Positions 18,081 through 28,095 of a stretch of 64,000 bases of DNA are shown piece by piece (position 1 is the first letter of the stretch; every line of letters begins with the position of its first letter). The notes beneath the pieces are model-generated. The model saw only the letters and a program-made list of their open reading frames with translations, did not search any database and was not told the DNA's origin. The DNA is taken from the NCBI RefSeq assembly GCF_023370775.1, contig NZ_JAMCCQ010000005.1, positions 248,001 through 312,000 on the forward strand, given 5' to 3'. The DNA is from Marivita sp. GX14005 (GTDB lineage: Bacteria; Pseudomonadota; Alphaproteobacteria; Rhodobacterales; Rhodobacteraceae). The position numbers were made by a program, and so were the translations under genes.

Positions 18081-18326
18081 GTGTGTTTCCTTGTGGATCG
18101 TTGGCGCTTCGCCATGTGAACGATTCCTCTATTACACAACCTGAGCGGGTGTTGCGCAGAGCCGTTGGCTGCGAACGATGCCTTTGCGACCCGTTTACGT
18201 TTTAGAAACACAAATTCCCTGCAGTAACCAAAGTTAACAAATCAGAAACAAATACAACGTTAGGTTGTGTTGGGTCTGGGGACAGGGCTGTGGATGGCTT
18301 CTGTCAAATCGAATGAGGGGGAACCG
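18081..18326 (+). promoter_or_regulatory. Divergent intergenic region between DUF6477 and DUF6456 genes
   Basis: These 246 bases are clearly more AT-rich than the flanks, especially 18190-18265, and must carry both divergent promoters. A small inverted repeat, ACAACGTTAGGTTGT, lies near 18254-18268. I cannot define -35/-10 boxes with confidence and see no RNA gene. Confidence 0.4.
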
Positions 18327-19349
18327 ATGAACGATACCGCATGTCTGAACGCCGCGACCGAAACGCTTATGCCGGATGCCGCGCGGCGCTATCTTGCGCA
18401 TACCGCCGATGGACGGCCGATCCGCGAGATTGCGCGCGAGGCGGGATGCCACGCGTCCACCGTCCTGCGGCAGGTGCGCAAGCTCGAATCGCTGCGCGAC
18501 GATCCGCTGGTGGATGGCGCGCTCATGGGGATGAAGGCGCGCGATGGCGGCGATGAGAGCCTGATCGATGCAGCGACGGATGCGCTGCGCGATCTCTGCG
18601 CGCCGGGGGCGATGATGCTTTACAACAGCGATCTGCCGCAGCCGGCCATCGTCCAGTCGGCGGGCGAGGGCAACGCGCGGGTGCTGCGCACGGTGGGGCT
18701 CGATCTGGCCGGATCGCTGGTGATGCGCAAATGGATCGCGCAGGAGGGCGGCACCACCGTCAAACGCTACCGCGTCACGCAGGAGGGGCGCAGCACGCTG
18801 CCGACCCTCATCGCCGCCCGCGACCGCCGCGCGGATCACGCGCTCGATCCCGAAGCGCGGTTCGAGGCCGGCGCCCCGGACCGGCGCCGCCGCGGCCGAA
18901 CAGTGTCCAGCGGGCCGGGCTTCGAAAGCCCGCTCGCCATCCTCGCGCGCCGTCGCGGACCGGACGGGCAACCCTTCCTGACCGCTGATTACGTCAAGGC
19001 CGGAGAGCGGCTTTACGAGGATTACGCGATTGCCGGTTTCCGCCCCGACGATCTGCTGGGATGGATCACGCCCGACGCGCTGCATCGCCACTATGCGACC
19101 GCCAAGCTGACCGACGACCGGCTGCGCCGCGCGGCGATCCTGCGCGTGCTCGATGCGGTGCGCGATCTCGGGCCGGGGCTCAGCGATGTGGTGCTGCGCT
19201 GCTGCTGTCTGCGCGAAGGGCTTGAGGCAGCCGAGAAGCGCATGGGCTGGTCGGCGCGGTCGGGCAAGGTCGTGCTGCGCATCGCGTTGCAACGCCTCAG
19301 CCATTTCTATTCCGGCACGCGCAGCAAGGAGAGCGCGCTGATCGGTTGA
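18327..19349 (+). CDS. DUF6456 helix-turn-helix protein
   Basis: A 340-residue probable DNA-binding protein. The N-terminal part has a helix-turn-helix (PIREIAREAGCHASTVLRQVRK, about residues 32-53). The C-terminal third is the DUF6456 domain, with AGERLYEDYAIAGF and a final segment around GWSARSGKVVLRIALQRLSHFY typical of it. The middle is arginine-rich and probably disordered. ATG 18327 follows GAGGGGG. Members I know are from Rhodobacterales and other alphaproteobacteria; no target is known to me. It is divergent from DUF6477. Confidence 0.82.
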   Translation: MNDTACLNAATETLMPDAARRYLAHTADGRPIREIAREAGCHASTVLRQVRKLESLRDDPLVDGALMGMKARDGGDESLIDAATDALRDLCAPGAMMLYNSDLPQPAIVQSAGEGNARVLRTVGLDLAGSLVMRKWIAQEGGTTVKRYRVTQEGRSTLPTLIAARDRRADHALDPEARFEAGAPDRRRRGRTVSSGPGFESPLAILARRRGPDGQPFLTADYVKAGERLYEDYAIAGFRPDDLLGWITPDALHRHYATAKLTDDRLRRAAILRVLDAVRDLGPGLSDVVLRCCCLREGLEAAEKRMGWSARSGKVVLRIALQRLSHFYSGTRSKESALIG

Positions 19350-19466
19350 CACCGGACGGGGCAGGGCCGGGGTGCGACCGCAAGGCAGCTATGCAATTCT
19401 GGCCCTATCCCGCGCGGCGCTATATGCTAAGGCGAACCATCCGTGAAAGTTGGGGGGAGCAAGCCT

Positions 19467-20417
19467 TTGCGTGATCTGAAGATACCCGAGCAGCGCCATC
19501 CGGAAAAAGCGCATCGCCCGGACAATGCACAGCCGAAAAAGCCAAGCTGGATTCGCGTGAAGGCGCCCGGCGGCGAAGGGTACAACGAAACCCGCCGGAT
19601 CATGCGCGAAAACAGGCTCGTCACCGTCTGCGAAGAGGCAGGCTGCCCCAATGCCGGCGAATGTTGGTCGCAGGGTCACGCCACCATGATGATCATGGGC
19701 GAGATCTGCACGCGCGGCTGCACTTTCTGCAACATCGCCACCGGCCGGCCCGACACGCTAGATGCGTTCGAGCCGGGGCGCGTGGCCGATGCCGTGCAGA
19801 AACTGGGCCTCAATCACGTTGTCATCACCTCGGTGGATCGCGACGATCTCGAAGATGGCGGGGCGGAGCATTTCGCCCAGACCATTCGCGCCGTGCGGCA
19901 CCGGTCGCCCAAGACCACGATCGAGATCCTGACGCCGGATTTCTTAAAATGCGCGCCCTCGGCGCTGGAAACGGTGGTTGCGGCGAAGCCGGATGTGTTC
20001 AACCACAACCTCGAAACCGTGCCGGGCCTTTATCCCTCGGTCCGCCCGGGCGCGCGATATTTCCATTCGCTGCGCCTGCTCCAGCGCGTGAAAGAGATCG
20101 ACCCGTCGATCTTCACCAAATCCGGCATCATGGTCGGCCTCGGAGAAGACCGTCAGTCGGTGCAACAGGTCATGGACGACATGCGCGCGGCGGATGTGGA
20201 TTTCCTGACCATCGGGCAATATCTGCAACCCACGCCGAAGCATCACGCCGTCGACCGCTTCGTCACGCCCGAGGAATTCGCGGGCTATGAGAAAGCTGCC
20301 TATGGCAAGGGATTCCTCATGGTGTCGGCCACGCCGCTCACGCGTTCGTCCTACCACGCGGGCGACGATTTCGCGCGTCTGCGCGCCAATCGCGAGGCGA
20401 GGCTGGCCGAAGCGTGA
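19467..20417 (+). CDS. lipA: Lipoyl synthase
   Basis: LipA inserts two sulfurs into protein-bound octanoyl groups by radical SAM chemistry, making the lipoyl cofactor that the PDH complex encoded at 38-42 kb needs. The 316-residue protein has the auxiliary-cluster cysteines [12 protein letters not shown], the radical SAM motif CTRGCTFC and the C-terminal serine ligand RSSYHA. I chose TTG 19467 because it yields the family start [16 protein letters not shown] and GGGGGGAG lies seven bases before it. An in-frame GTG at 19443 would add eight unusual residues. Confidence 0.96.
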   Translation: MRDLKIPEQRHPEKAHRPDNAQPKKPSWIRVKAPGGEGYNETRRIMRENRLVTVCEEAGCPNAGECWSQGHATMMIMGEICTRGCTFCNIATGRPDTLDAFEPGRVADAVQKLGLNHVVITSVDRDDLEDGGAEHFAQTIRAVRHRSPKTTIEILTPDFLKCAPSALETVVAAKPDVFNHNLETVPGLYPSVRPGARYFHSLRLLQRVKEIDPSIFTKSGIMVGLGEDRQSVQQVMDDMRAADVDFLTIGQYLQPTPKHHAVDRFVTPEEFAGYEKAAYGKGFLMVSATPLTRSSYHAGDDFARLRANREARLAEA

Positions 20418-20427
20418 CGATGGCAGG

Positions 20428-21312
20428 CTAATCCAGCGCCTTGATATAAGCGGCGACCGCCGAGCGGTCGCTTGCGGGAAGTTGCGCGAAATTTTCAACC
20501 ACGGCAGCCATGTGCCCGCCGACGCTGTCGAACTCGGGGGTGAACCCGGTTTCCAGGTAATAGGCGATATCCGCAGCCGACCAGTTGAAATCGGCGGGCT
20601 TTAGCGACGGGATGCGCCCCTTTCCAGTCGGATTGGGCGCGCCCGAAAGCCACGCGGCCCGGTCCATCCCGCCAAGCGCGGTGCGCGGTGTGTGACATTC
20701 GCCGCAATGGCCCAGAGCCTCCACCAGGTAGCGCCCGCGTTGCAATTCCGGGGTTTCGGCATCGGTCATGACCCATCCATCGGTCAGGTAGAGGCGCTTC
20801 CACAGGCCGACCGCCCGGCGGATATTGAACGGAAAGCCGACCTCATGCGCCTTGCTCGGCGTCGCATCCGGCGGGAGTGTCTGCATATAGGCCCAAAGAT
20901 CGGCGACATCCTCATCGGCCATATGCACGTAGGACGCATAGGGAAAAGCCGGGTAATAATGCGCGCCGCCCGGCGACACGCCGCGCTGCACGGCGGAGGC
21001 GAATTGCGACAGCGTCCAACCGCCGATCCCCGCCTCCTTGTGCGGCGAGACATTGGGCGCGATGAACGTGCCGAAATCGGACGGAAACCGCTGCCCGCCG
21101 GCAAGGACCAGCTTGGCTTCACCCTCCGCATCGGGCGCGTGATGGCACGAAGCGCAACCGGCGGCGGTGAAAACGCTCTCGCCTCGTGCCGCATCGCCCG
21201 TCAGCCCGTCGAGCGCTGCCTCCTCGACCGGAACGGCGCGGGTCAGGAACAGCCCGGCGGCAACAGCGAGACACGCCGCCGCCACGGTGCCATAGATCAG
21301 ACCGCGCCGCAT
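20428..21312 (-). CDS. Membrane-anchored dihaem cytochrome c
   Basis: A 294-residue protein with an N-terminal signal anchor (residues about 5-25) and two haem c sites, CASCH (53-57) and CGECH (203-207), in two cytochrome c domains. It should sit on the periplasmic face of the inner membrane. The pattern resembles the cytochrome subunits of gluconate/alcohol/aldehyde dehydrogenases or electron-shuttle cytochromes, but no dehydrogenase is adjacent. It lies 4 bases after the stop of a cytochrome c'-like gene on the same strand, so the two are surely one operon. It converges on lipA. Confidence 0.9.
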   Translation of the reverse strand: MRRGLIYGTVAAACLAVAAGLFLTRAVPVEEAALDGLTGDAARGESVFTAAGCASCHHAPDAEGEAKLVLAGGQRFPSDFGTFIAPNVSPHKEAGIGGWTLSQFASAVQRGVSPGGAHYYPAFPYASYVHMADEDVADLWAYMQTLPPDATPSKAHEVGFPFNIRRAVGLWKRLYLTDGWVMTDAETPELQRGRYLVEALGHCGECHTPRTALGGMDRAAWLSGAPNPTGKGRIPSLKPADFNWSAADIAYYLETGFTPEFDSVGGHMAAVVENFAQLPASDRSAVAAYIKALD

Positions 21313-21316
21313 CGGT

Positions 21317-21784
21317 TTACTGGTCCTCCGGCGCCCGGTGCTCGTCGTGGCACGCCTTACAGGTGCCGCCCACCTTCGCCATCATCGGCCCGAGCGCCTC
21401 GCGCCCGCTGCCCGCCGCCTGCTGCAATTCCAGCGCTGCGGGGTGCAGATCGGCCCATTTGCCCAGGAAATCGTCGTTCTTTTCCCAGATCGTCGGCTGC
21501 GCGCGGGTTCCGTCGATGCTCATGTTGTCAGAGCCTTCGGGCCACATCGGCGCCTGGCTGATAGTGCTGACGGCGACCAGCGTGTCGGCAGCGGCCTGCG
21601 CAAGATCGGCGTTGTATTCGATCTCGCCCTTGGCCATGCCGCCCAGAATCCCGAGATTGATCGCCATGATGCGGAACTGACCCTGACGCGCCTTGAGCTG
21701 CGCCTCGTGTTCCGTTTCGGCAAATACGGCGGCGCCGGTCAGCAGCGTGGCTGCCGCGATCGTCGCGGTAAGAACGGTTTTCAT
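21317..21784 (-). CDS. Cytochrome c'/c-556 family protein
   Basis: A 155-residue exported protein with a signal peptide ending AAVFA and a single haem-binding site CKACH at residues 142-146, close to the C-terminus. That placement is the mark of the four-helix-bundle cytochrome c'/c-556 class. Members bind NO or shuttle electrons in the periplasm; the axial ligand cannot be fixed by eye. It is followed after 4 bases by the dihaem cytochrome, suggesting a joint redox role. Confidence 0.9.
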   Translation of the reverse strand: MKTVLTATIAAATLLTGAAVFAETEHEAQLKARQGQFRIMAINLGILGGMAKGEIEYNADLAQAAADTLVAVSTISQAPMWPEGSDNMSIDGTRAQPTIWEKNDDFLGKWADLHPAALELQQAAGSGREALGPMMAKVGGTCKACHDEHRAPEDQ

Positions 21785-21868
21785 CTCTTCACTCCCTTGA
21801 TCGGTTGCTCGCCCTTTGACGATACCGTTTTCGAAAGCAAACGAAAGGAAATTTCCCGTTATCCGGGT

Positions 21869-22414
21869 TCAGCTTTCATCTTCGAACCGAACCTTGCCGA
21901 TGAACGGCAGGTTACGGTTGCGCTGTGCGTAATCGATTCCATAGCCGACGACGAACTCATCGGGGATCGAAAACCCGATCCAGTCGGCCTTCACATCCGT
22001 CTCGCGCCGCGACGGCTTGTCGAGCAGCGCGATCGTGCGCAGCCGCCCCGGCTTGCGCGCCTTGAGCAACCCGACGACATGCTTGAGCGTATGCCCGGTA
22101 TCGACGATATCCTCGACCACGAGCACATCGCGCCCCTCGATCTGCCCGCGCAGATCCTTGAGGATGCGCACCTCGCGGCTCGATTCCATCGCATCGCCAT
22201 AAGAGGACGCTTCGAGGAAATCGACCTCGACCGGCAGGTCCAGCTCGCGCACCAGATCGGCGATGAAGACGAAACTGCCGCGCAGCAGGCCGACGACGAC
22301 CAGTTTGTCGGTGCCGCGAAACTCGGCGTGGATCTCGTGGCACAGCTCTTCGATCCGCGCGGCGATGGCCTTGGCCGAGATCATCTCGTCGATGACATAA
22401 GGACGCTTTGTCAT
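21869..22414 (-). CDS. hpt: Hypoxanthine phosphoribosyltransferase
   Basis: A 181-residue purine-salvage enzyme that joins hypoxanthine (and often guanine) to PRPP. The PRPP-binding loop is [14 protein letters not shown], with the upstream GLLRGSFVF and the dimer/flexible-loop segment LEASSYGD also typical. ATG 22414 ([10 protein letters not shown]) has AAGGGA upstream; a start nine codons earlier is less likely. It is divergent from the RatA-like gene over 85 bases. Confidence 0.94.
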   Translation of the reverse strand: MTKRPYVIDEMISAKAIAARIEELCHEIHAEFRGTDKLVVVGLLRGSFVFIADLVRELDLPVEVDFLEASSYGDAMESSREVRILKDLRGQIEGRDVLVVEDIVDTGHTLKHVVGLLKARKPGRLRTIALLDKPSRRETDVKADWIGFSIPDEFVVGYGIDYAQRNRNLPFIGKVRFEDES

Positions 22415-22499
22415 AGGTTTCCCTTGATTTTTCGCGCGCACAATACGACATCCAACGCCACTGTCACGGTCTAATCCAGTTCAAAACAACGCAGAGCAG

Positions 22500-22970
22500 A
22501 TGCCGACACATTCAGAGACCCGCACCCTGCCTTATACGGCCCAGCAGATGTATGACCTCGTGGCCGATGTGCGGCACTACCCCGAGTTCCTGCCCTGGAC
22601 GGCCGCCGCACGCATCCGCTCGCGCGAGGATCGGGGCGATCACGAGGAAATGCTGGCCGATCTGGTGATCAGCTTCAAGGTGTTCCGCGAACGCTTCGGC
22701 AGCCGTGTCGTGCTATGGCCCGAGCAGATGAAAATCGATACCGAATATCTCGATGGCCCGTTCAAGCACATGCATTCCAACTGGGCCTTCCGCGACGTGC
22801 CGGAGGGGGTCGAAGTGACCTTCTATGTCGATTTCGAGTTCAAGAACCGTCTTTTGCAAGGCGCGGCGGGAATGTTCTTTTACGACGCGATGCAGCGCAT
22901 CGTGCGCGCGTTCGAGCGCCGCGCGGCGGAGCTTTACACGCCCAAGTCCGCACCCGCATCCGGCACCTGA
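22500..22970 (+). CDS. RatA/Coq10-type START-domain protein
   Basis: A 156-residue protein of the polyketide cyclase/Coq10 START fold. The family pattern LPYTAQQMYDLVADVRHYPEFLPW is present at the N-terminus and FEFKNRLLQGAAGMFF near the end. E. coli RatA was named as a ribosome-association toxin, whereas mitochondrial and many alphaproteobacterial members act as ubiquinone-binding chaperones. I favour the Coq10-like role, as no antitoxin (RatB) gene is adjacent. It overlaps the 3' end of the convergent pncC gene by 37 bases. Confidence 0.88.
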   Translation: MPTHSETRTLPYTAQQMYDLVADVRHYPEFLPWTAAARIRSREDRGDHEEMLADLVISFKVFRERFGSRVVLWPEQMKIDTEYLDGPFKHMHSNWAFRDVPEGVEVTFYVDFEFKNRLLQGAAGMFFYDAMQRIVRAFERRAAELYTPKSAPASGT

Positions 22971-23440
22971 CGTTTCCCGAGCGCATCGCGGATCAGCGTC
23001 AGCGCGTGATCGCGGGATTTCTCACGCACGGTGGCGCGGCCCAATGCGCCGAACTCCACCGTTTGCGCAAGGATGTCCGCGCCGCTGGCCAGCGCGAAGC
23101 AAACGCGCCCCTCGGGCTTGTGCTCCGACCCGCCCGGCCCGGCAATGCCGCTGATCGACACCGCGAATGTCGCGCCCGCCGCGCGGCGCGCGCCTTCCGC
23201 CATCTCCCGCGCCACCTCTTCGGACACCGCGCCATGCGCCTCCAGCGTGGCCCTGCGCACGCCCAGCATGTCCGACTTGGCGGCGTTGGAATAGGTGACG
23301 AAACCGCGTTCGAAGATATCGGACGATCCGGCCACGTCGGTGATCGCGGCGGCGACCATCCCGCCAGTGCAGCTTTCCGCGGTGGTGATCGTCGCTCCGG
23401 CCGCGCGCGCAAGGCGCAGGATCTCGTCCGCGAGGCTCAC
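22934..23440 (-). CDS. pncC: Nicotinamide-nucleotide amidase (CinA C-terminal family)
   Basis: A 168-residue stand-alone CinA C-terminal domain, which deamidates nicotinamide mononucleotide in the NAD salvage cycle. Conserved motifs are TAESCTGGMVA, the FVTYSNAAKSDMLGV segment and the glycine-rich SGIAGPGGSEHKPEG. The start forms an ATGA overlap with pgpA. Its 3' end overlaps the convergent RatA-like gene. Confidence 0.92.
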   Translation of the reverse strand: MSLADEILRLARAAGATITTAESCTGGMVAAAITDVAGSSDIFERGFVTYSNAAKSDMLGVRRATLEAHGAVSEEVAREMAEGARRAAGATFAVSISGIAGPGGSEHKPEGRVCFALASGADILAQTVEFGALGRATVREKSRDHALTLIRDALGKRQVPDAGADLGV

Positions 23441-23925
23441 ATCAGAACCCGGTGAAAGAGTGCAGCCAGAACGATCACGCCGATCGCGGCGAAAAAGCCG
23501 GCGAAGACGTCATCCATCATCACGCCAAGCGCATCGCCCCGCGCATCGGCGCGGCCCACGAGCCACGGCTTCCAGATATCGAACAACCGGAACAGCACGA
23601 ATGCGGCAAGCCATCCGGGCCAGAGCCGTTCCACCGGAACGCCCATCATCATCGCGCCGTACCCCACTGGAAAGAGGGCAATCCATTGGCCGACAACCTC
23701 GTCGATGACGATCCAGGACGGATCGTGATCAACCATCCCGTCGGTGACCGCACGCGTCGCCATCCAGCCGGCGAAAAAGACGATCACCGCCGCCACGGCA
23801 AGCAGCCACGGCCCGCCCAGCTTGAGCAGCGCATAGCCGACCGGCAGCGCGGCGAGCGAGCCCCAAGTGCCGGGCGCAGGCTTCAGCCAGCCCGCGCCGA
23901 AGAAGCTCGCCACCAGCCGCATCAT
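23437..23925 (-). CDS. pgpA: Phosphatidylglycerophosphatase A
   Basis: A 162-residue inner-membrane phosphatase that makes phosphatidylglycerol. The N-terminal [19 protein letters not shown] and the acidic [13 protein letters not shown] and DVFAGFFAA segments are family signatures, spread over four hydrophobic helices. It overlaps both neighbours by ATGA (ispF upstream, pncC downstream), so ispF-pgpA-pncC form a tightly coupled operon. Confidence 0.93.
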   Translation of the reverse strand: MMRLVASFFGAGWLKPAPGTWGSLAALPVGYALLKLGGPWLLAVAAVIVFFAGWMATRAVTDGMVDHDPSWIVIDEVVGQWIALFPVGYGAMMMGVPVERLWPGWLAAFVLFRLFDIWKPWLVGRADARGDALGVMMDDVFAGFFAAIGVIVLAALFHRVLM

Positions 23926-24401
23926 GCCTGCACCAGCGCAGCGGTCGCGATTGAGGCGATACCTTCACCGCGCCCCGTAAATCCAAGTTTTTCCGAGGTT
24001 GTTGCCTTTACGGAAATATCCTCCACCGGAATGCCCATGATTGCCGCCAGCGCCGCGCGCATCGCATCGGCATGCGGGCCGATCTTCGGCTCTTCGCAGA
24101 TCAGCGTGCAATCGACATTCGAGATCGCGAAGCCCGCATCGCGCACCAGACCGGCGGCATGGGCCAGGAACACCTCGCTCGCGGCGCCTTTCCATTGCGG
24201 ATCGGAGGGCGGGAAGTGCCGCCCGATATCGCCCGCCGCCATCGCGCCATACAGCGCGTCGGTTATCGCGTGCATGCCGACATCGGCGTCGGAATGGCCC
24301 GCAAGCCCCTGATGATAGGGAATCTTTATACCGCAAAGGATGACGTGATCGCCGGGGCCGAAGCGGTGCACATCATACCCGTTGCCTAGCCGTATCTTCA
24401 T
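23922..24401 (-). CDS. ispF: 2-C-methyl-D-erythritol 2,4-cyclodiphosphate synthase
   Basis: A 159-residue MEP-pathway enzyme for isoprenoid precursors. The metal-binding residues are visible in GNGYDVHRF and [14 protein letters not shown], and the substrate-loop segment [17 protein letters not shown] is complete. It is a monofunctional IspF, not an IspDF fusion: the ATG at 24401 ([12 protein letters not shown]) follows AAAGAGG and no IspD domain is encoded upstream. It is divergent from dusB over about 180 bases. Confidence 0.95.
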   Translation of the reverse strand: MKIRLGNGYDVHRFGPGDHVILCGIKIPYHQGLAGHSDADVGMHAITDALYGAMAAGDIGRHFPPSDPQWKGAASEVFLAHAAGLVRDAGFAISNVDCTLICEEPKIGPHADAMRAALAAIMGIPVEDISVKATTSEKLGFTGRGEGIASIATAALVQA

Positions 24402-24583
24402 CCGCACCGCCTCTTTCCTCTGATGCGGTCTGTCTACCCGCGCCGACACGTTTGCGCAATCGCTCGCCGGGAGTTGCACAAAAAACAGGCAATGCGCGGC
24501 CCATTGGTGACAAGAGAGGCAAAACCCTTGATCGCACGGTCGCTCCGGCGTAGCTCTCGCGGGTGTTTTCAAGGAGCGCCCCC

Positions 24584-25564
24584 GTGCCGCCGGTTGCCGA
24601 TGATCTGATTTCGCCGCCCGTTCTGCTTGCCCCGCTCGCCGGGATCACCGATCTGCCGTTCCGCAGCCTCGTCTCGCGTTTCGGCGCGGGACGGGTCGTG
24701 TCCGAGATGATCGCCAGCGGCGAATTCCTCACCGCCCGCCCCGGCACGCGCGAGAAGGCCGAGCTTGGCGTGGCGGCGGCCAACACCTCGGTGCAGTTGG
24801 CCGGCCGCGCGCCGGAGGCGATGGCCGAGGCGGCACGGCGGGTCGAGGGGATGGGCGCGCGGGTGATCGACATCAACATGGGCTGCCCGGCGAAAAAGGT
24901 CGTCGGCGGCTATTCCGGCTCCGCGCTGCTGCGGGATCTCGATCACGCTTGCCGGCTCATCGAAGCGGTCGCGGGGGCCGTATCCGTGCCGGTCACGCTC
25001 AAGACGCGGCTCGGCTGGGACGCAACATCGCTGAACGCCGCCGATCTGGCGAGGCGCGCGGAAGGCATTGGCGTCGCGATGATCGTCATTCATGGCCGCA
25101 CCCGCTGCCAGTTCTACAAGGGCCGCGCCGATTGGGCCGCAATCCGGGCGGTCAAACAGGCGGTCTCCATCCCGGTGATCGCCAATGGCGACATTACGAG
25201 CACCGAAACCGCGCGGCAGGCGCTGCGCCAAAGCGGGGCGGATGGCGTGATGATCGGGCGCGGCGCGCAGGGGCGTCCGTGGCTGCTGGCGCAGGTCGCG
25301 GCCGATCTCTATGGCGCAGCGGCACCGGACATCCCTGCAGGCTCTGCGTTGGTGGATATGGTCTGCGGCCATTACGAGGACATGCTGTCCTTCTACGGCA
25401 CCGATCTGGGCCTGCGCGTTGCGCGCAAGCATCTGGGCTGGTATATGGACGAGGCCGGCACTGCGCCCGATCTGCGGCGAACCATTCTGACCGCCGACGC
25501 GCCGTCCCGCGTCCTGCGCAGCCTCGGCCCGGCGCTGGAAGGCGCACAGAGGTGCTCCGCATGA
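24584..25564 (+). CDS. dusB: tRNA-dihydrouridine synthase B (NifR3)
   Basis: DusB reduces uridines in the tRNA D-loop with FMN. The 326-residue protein has the TIM-barrel start [14 protein letters not shown], the catalytic cysteine in NMGCPAKKV, and the phosphate-binding [14 protein letters not shown] chose GTG 24584 because AAGGAG lies seven bases upstream; a GTG seven codons earlier would contain the Shine-Dalgarno. It is the first gene of the nifR3-ntrB-ntrC unit known from Rhodobacter capsulatus, and its stop overlaps the ntrB start (ATGA). Confidence 0.95.
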   Translation: MPPVADDLISPPVLLAPLAGITDLPFRSLVSRFGAGRVVSEMIASGEFLTARPGTREKAELGVAAANTSVQLAGRAPEAMAEAARRVEGMGARVIDINMGCPAKKVVGGYSGSALLRDLDHACRLIEAVAGAVSVPVTLKTRLGWDATSLNAADLARRAEGIGVAMIVIHGRTRCQFYKGRADWAAIRAVKQAVSIPVIANGDITSTETARQALRQSGADGVMIGRGAQGRPWLLAQVAADLYGAAAPDIPAGSALVDMVCGHYEDMLSFYGTDLGLRVARKHLGWYMDEAGTAPDLRRTILTADAPSRVLRSLGPALEGAQRCSA

Positions 25565-26637
25565 TCGCGGAGGCTGCGTTCGACGAGGCGATCTGGTCCG
25601 CGCTGCCCGCGCCCGTGATCGTGATCGACGCGGCCGACCGGATCGTCGATCTCAACCCGGCGGCGGAGGGGTTCATGAACCAATCGGCGCGCGCGCTGCG
25701 CGGGGAGCCGGTCTGGGACAGGCTGGCCGTCGATGCGCCGCTCGAAAGCGGGCTGGAGCGCGCGCGCCGGCTCGGCACGCCGCTTTTCGTCAATGACGTG
25801 GATATCGGCACCGGATCGAGCGCGCCGGTGCAATGCACGCTCCACATCGCGCCGCTGCAGGGCGGGCAGGGGCGGATGCTGCTTCTGATCGCCGCGCGGG
25901 ATTTCGCGCTGCGTGCGCAACCGTCCGCATCCTCGGCCAGATCGGCCATCGGCATGGCGGAAATGCTCGCCCATGAGATCAAGAACCCGCTTGCCGGCAT
26001 CACCGGCGCGGCGCAGCTTCTGGGCATGTCGCTGGGCGCGCAGGACCGGGAACTGACCGATCTCATCGTCGCCGAGACGCGCCGCATCGTCACCCTGCTG
26101 GACCGGGTGGAGCAATTCGGCAACCGGGCCGGGGCGCAGCTTGTCCCGACCAACCTTCATGACGTGCTCGACCGGGCGGCGCGCTCCGCCGCGCTGGGGC
26201 TGGGGGCGCATATGCGCATCGAAAAGGCCTATGACCCCTCGCTGCCGCCCGCGCTGGCCGATCCCGATCAGATGCTTCAGGTCGCGCAGAACCTCATCCA
26301 CAACGCCGCCGATGCCGCAGGACGCGCGGGCGGGACGATCACGCTGCGCACCTATTACGAGCAAAGCTACAACAAGCGCCCGATAGGCGCGTCGGGGCAA
26401 TCGCTGCCGCTGCAAATCGAGGTGATCGACGATGGCCCCGGCCTGCCGTCCGAGATCGCAGCCGATATCTTCGCCCCCTTTGTTTCGGGGCGCGAGAACG
26501 GCACCGGGCTGGGGCTGGCGCTGGTCAGTAAGATCATCGCCGATCACGATGGCTGGATCGCGGTGGACAGCCGCCCCGGACGGACGGCGTTCCGCATCTC
26601 GTTGCCACAGGCCAGACGCGCGAAGGGAGACAGCTGA
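25561..26637 (+). CDS. ntrB: Nitrogen-regulation sensor histidine kinase NtrB
   Basis: A 358-residue soluble kinase that phosphorylates NtrC when nitrogen is limiting, under PII control. The N-terminal PAS domain ([18 protein letters not shown]) is followed by the phosphoacceptor His138 in [13 protein letters not shown]. The ATP-binding N, G1 and G2 boxes are [17 protein letters not shown] and GTGLGLALV. Starts by ATGA overlap with dusB and ends in a TGATG overlap with ntrC, so the three are translated in a coupled way. Confidence 0.96.
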   Translation: MIAEAAFDEAIWSALPAPVIVIDAADRIVDLNPAAEGFMNQSARALRGEPVWDRLAVDAPLESGLERARRLGTPLFVNDVDIGTGSSAPVQCTLHIAPLQGGQGRMLLLIAARDFALRAQPSASSARSAIGMAEMLAHEIKNPLAGITGAAQLLGMSLGAQDRELTDLIVAETRRIVTLLDRVEQFGNRAGAQLVPTNLHDVLDRAARSAALGLGAHMRIEKAYDPSLPPALADPDQMLQVAQNLIHNAADAAGRAGGTITLRTYYEQSYNKRPIGASGQSLPLQIEVIDDGPGLPSEIAADIFAPFVSGRENGTGLGLALVSKIIADHDGWIAVDSRPGRTAFRISLPQARRAKGDS

Positions 26638-28001
26638 TGGACGGCACCGTTCTTGTCGCCGATGACGACCGCACCATCCGCACGGTGCTGACGCAGGCGC
26701 TGACGCGGGCTGGCTGCAAGGTTCATGCGACCTCGTCGCTGACGACGCTCATGCGCTGGATCGCGGAAGGGCGCGGCGATGTCGTCATCTCGGATGTGGT
26801 CATGCCGGATGGCAACGGTCTGGAAATGCTGCCGAAGATCGCGCAGGACAGGCCCGATCTGCCGGTAATCGTGGTGTCGGCGCAGAACACCATCATGACG
26901 GCGATCAAGGCTGCCGAGGCCAAGGCCTTCGACTACCTGCCCAAACCCTTCGATCTGCCCGACCTGATGGCCCGCACTGGCAAGGCACTGGCGGCGCGCG
27001 GCACGGCACCGCGCGCCGCGCCAGAGCCGCGCGCCGAGCGCGAGAGCCTGCCGCTTATCGGGCAGACCCCGGCGATGCAGGCGCTTTACCGGCTTGTCGC
27101 GCGGCTGATGCACAGCGATTTGCCGGTGCTCATCCGCGGCGAATCCGGCACCGGAAAATCGCTTATCGCGCGCGTCTTGCACGATTATTCGGATCGCAGA
27201 TCGCGGCCCTTCGTGCTGGCCCCGACGACCGATCTGGACGATCCGGATCGCGGCGCACGCCTGCTGGCGGCGGCGAACGGCGGCACGGTGGTGATCGACG
27301 GCGTGGCCGATCTGCCCGATGGGGCGCAGGCCGGGCTTGTGCATCTGATGGACCGCGCGCCCGAACACGGCATCCGCTTTGCCGCCACATGCCGAACCGG
27401 GCCGGAGGGCGCGCAGGCACAAGCGGCCCTGCGCGACGATCTCTATTACCGTATCAGCGGCGCGAGCCTGACCGTTCCGCCGCTGCGCGAACGGGTGGAC
27501 GATATCGCCGAGCTTGCCGTCCATTTCCTGCGAAAAGCCGCGCCCGAGACCGATCCGCCGCGCCGGCTCTCGCCGGACTGCGCCGATCTTTTCCGCGCCT
27601 ATCCCTGGCCCGGCAATGTCCGACAGCTCGAAAACGTGCTGCGCCGGCTTGGCCTGACCGGAAGCGGCGGCGAGATCACCCGCGCGGAGGCGGAGAACGC
27701 GCTGGCCGATCAGCCGCAGGCCGGCCCCGTTCTCGGCCCCGCAGCGGGGGACCGGCTCTCGGCCTCGGTCGAGCGGCACCTGCGCCGCTATTTCGATCTG
27801 CACGGCGACGATTTGCCTCCCGCCGGCGTTTATGCGCGCATCCTGCGCGAGATCGAGACGCCGTTGATCGAGATCTGCCTCGATGCAACCGGCGGAAATC
27901 AGGCCAAATGCGCTGATTTGCTTGGCATAAATCGTAATACGCTGAGAAAGAAGATCACGGACCTCGATATTCAGGTGACACGGCGCCGCAAATTGATGTA
28001 A
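26637..28001 (+). CDS. ntrC: Nitrogen-regulation response regulator NtrC, GAFTGA-less
   Basis: A 454-residue response regulator with phosphoacceptor Asp53 (ISDVVMPDG), an AAA+ domain with Walker A GESGTGKS (168-175), and a C-terminal Fis-type helix-turn-helix ([19 protein letters not shown]). The loop that should carry GAFTGA is replaced by a shortened [15 protein letters not shown] region (about 195-212). R. capsulatus NtrC likewise lacks it and works with the housekeeping sigma factor, so I infer sigma54-independent activation here. It ends the dusB-ntrB-ntrC run; 94 bases precede ntrY. Confidence 0.96.
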   Translation: MDGTVLVADDDRTIRTVLTQALTRAGCKVHATSSLTTLMRWIAEGRGDVVISDVVMPDGNGLEMLPKIAQDRPDLPVIVVSAQNTIMTAIKAAEAKAFDYLPKPFDLPDLMARTGKALAARGTAPRAAPEPRAERESLPLIGQTPAMQALYRLVARLMHSDLPVLIRGESGTGKSLIARVLHDYSDRRSRPFVLAPTTDLDDPDRGARLLAAANGGTVVIDGVADLPDGAQAGLVHLMDRAPEHGIRFAATCRTGPEGAQAQAALRDDLYYRISGASLTVPPLRERVDDIAELAVHFLRKAAPETDPPRRLSPDCADLFRAYPWPGNVRQLENVLRRLGLTGSGGEITRAEAENALADQPQAGPVLGPAAGDRLSASVERHLRRYFDLHGDDLPPAGVYARILREIETPLIEICLDATGGNQAKCADLLGINRNTLRKKITDLDIQVTRRRKLM

Positions 28002-28095
28002 AAACGCCACATAAACGTGTTTCGGCTGCGACGCAGCGGGCTGCGGACACATAATATAGCGGTTGTCGGGCTGCGCGACACATCAAGGGCGGGGG

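Noticed and set aside
22500-22970. RatA toxin of a RatAB toxin-antitoxin pair
   Set aside because: No RatB-like gene is adjacent and the family in alphaproteobacteria fits a Coq10-type ubiquinone-binding role better.
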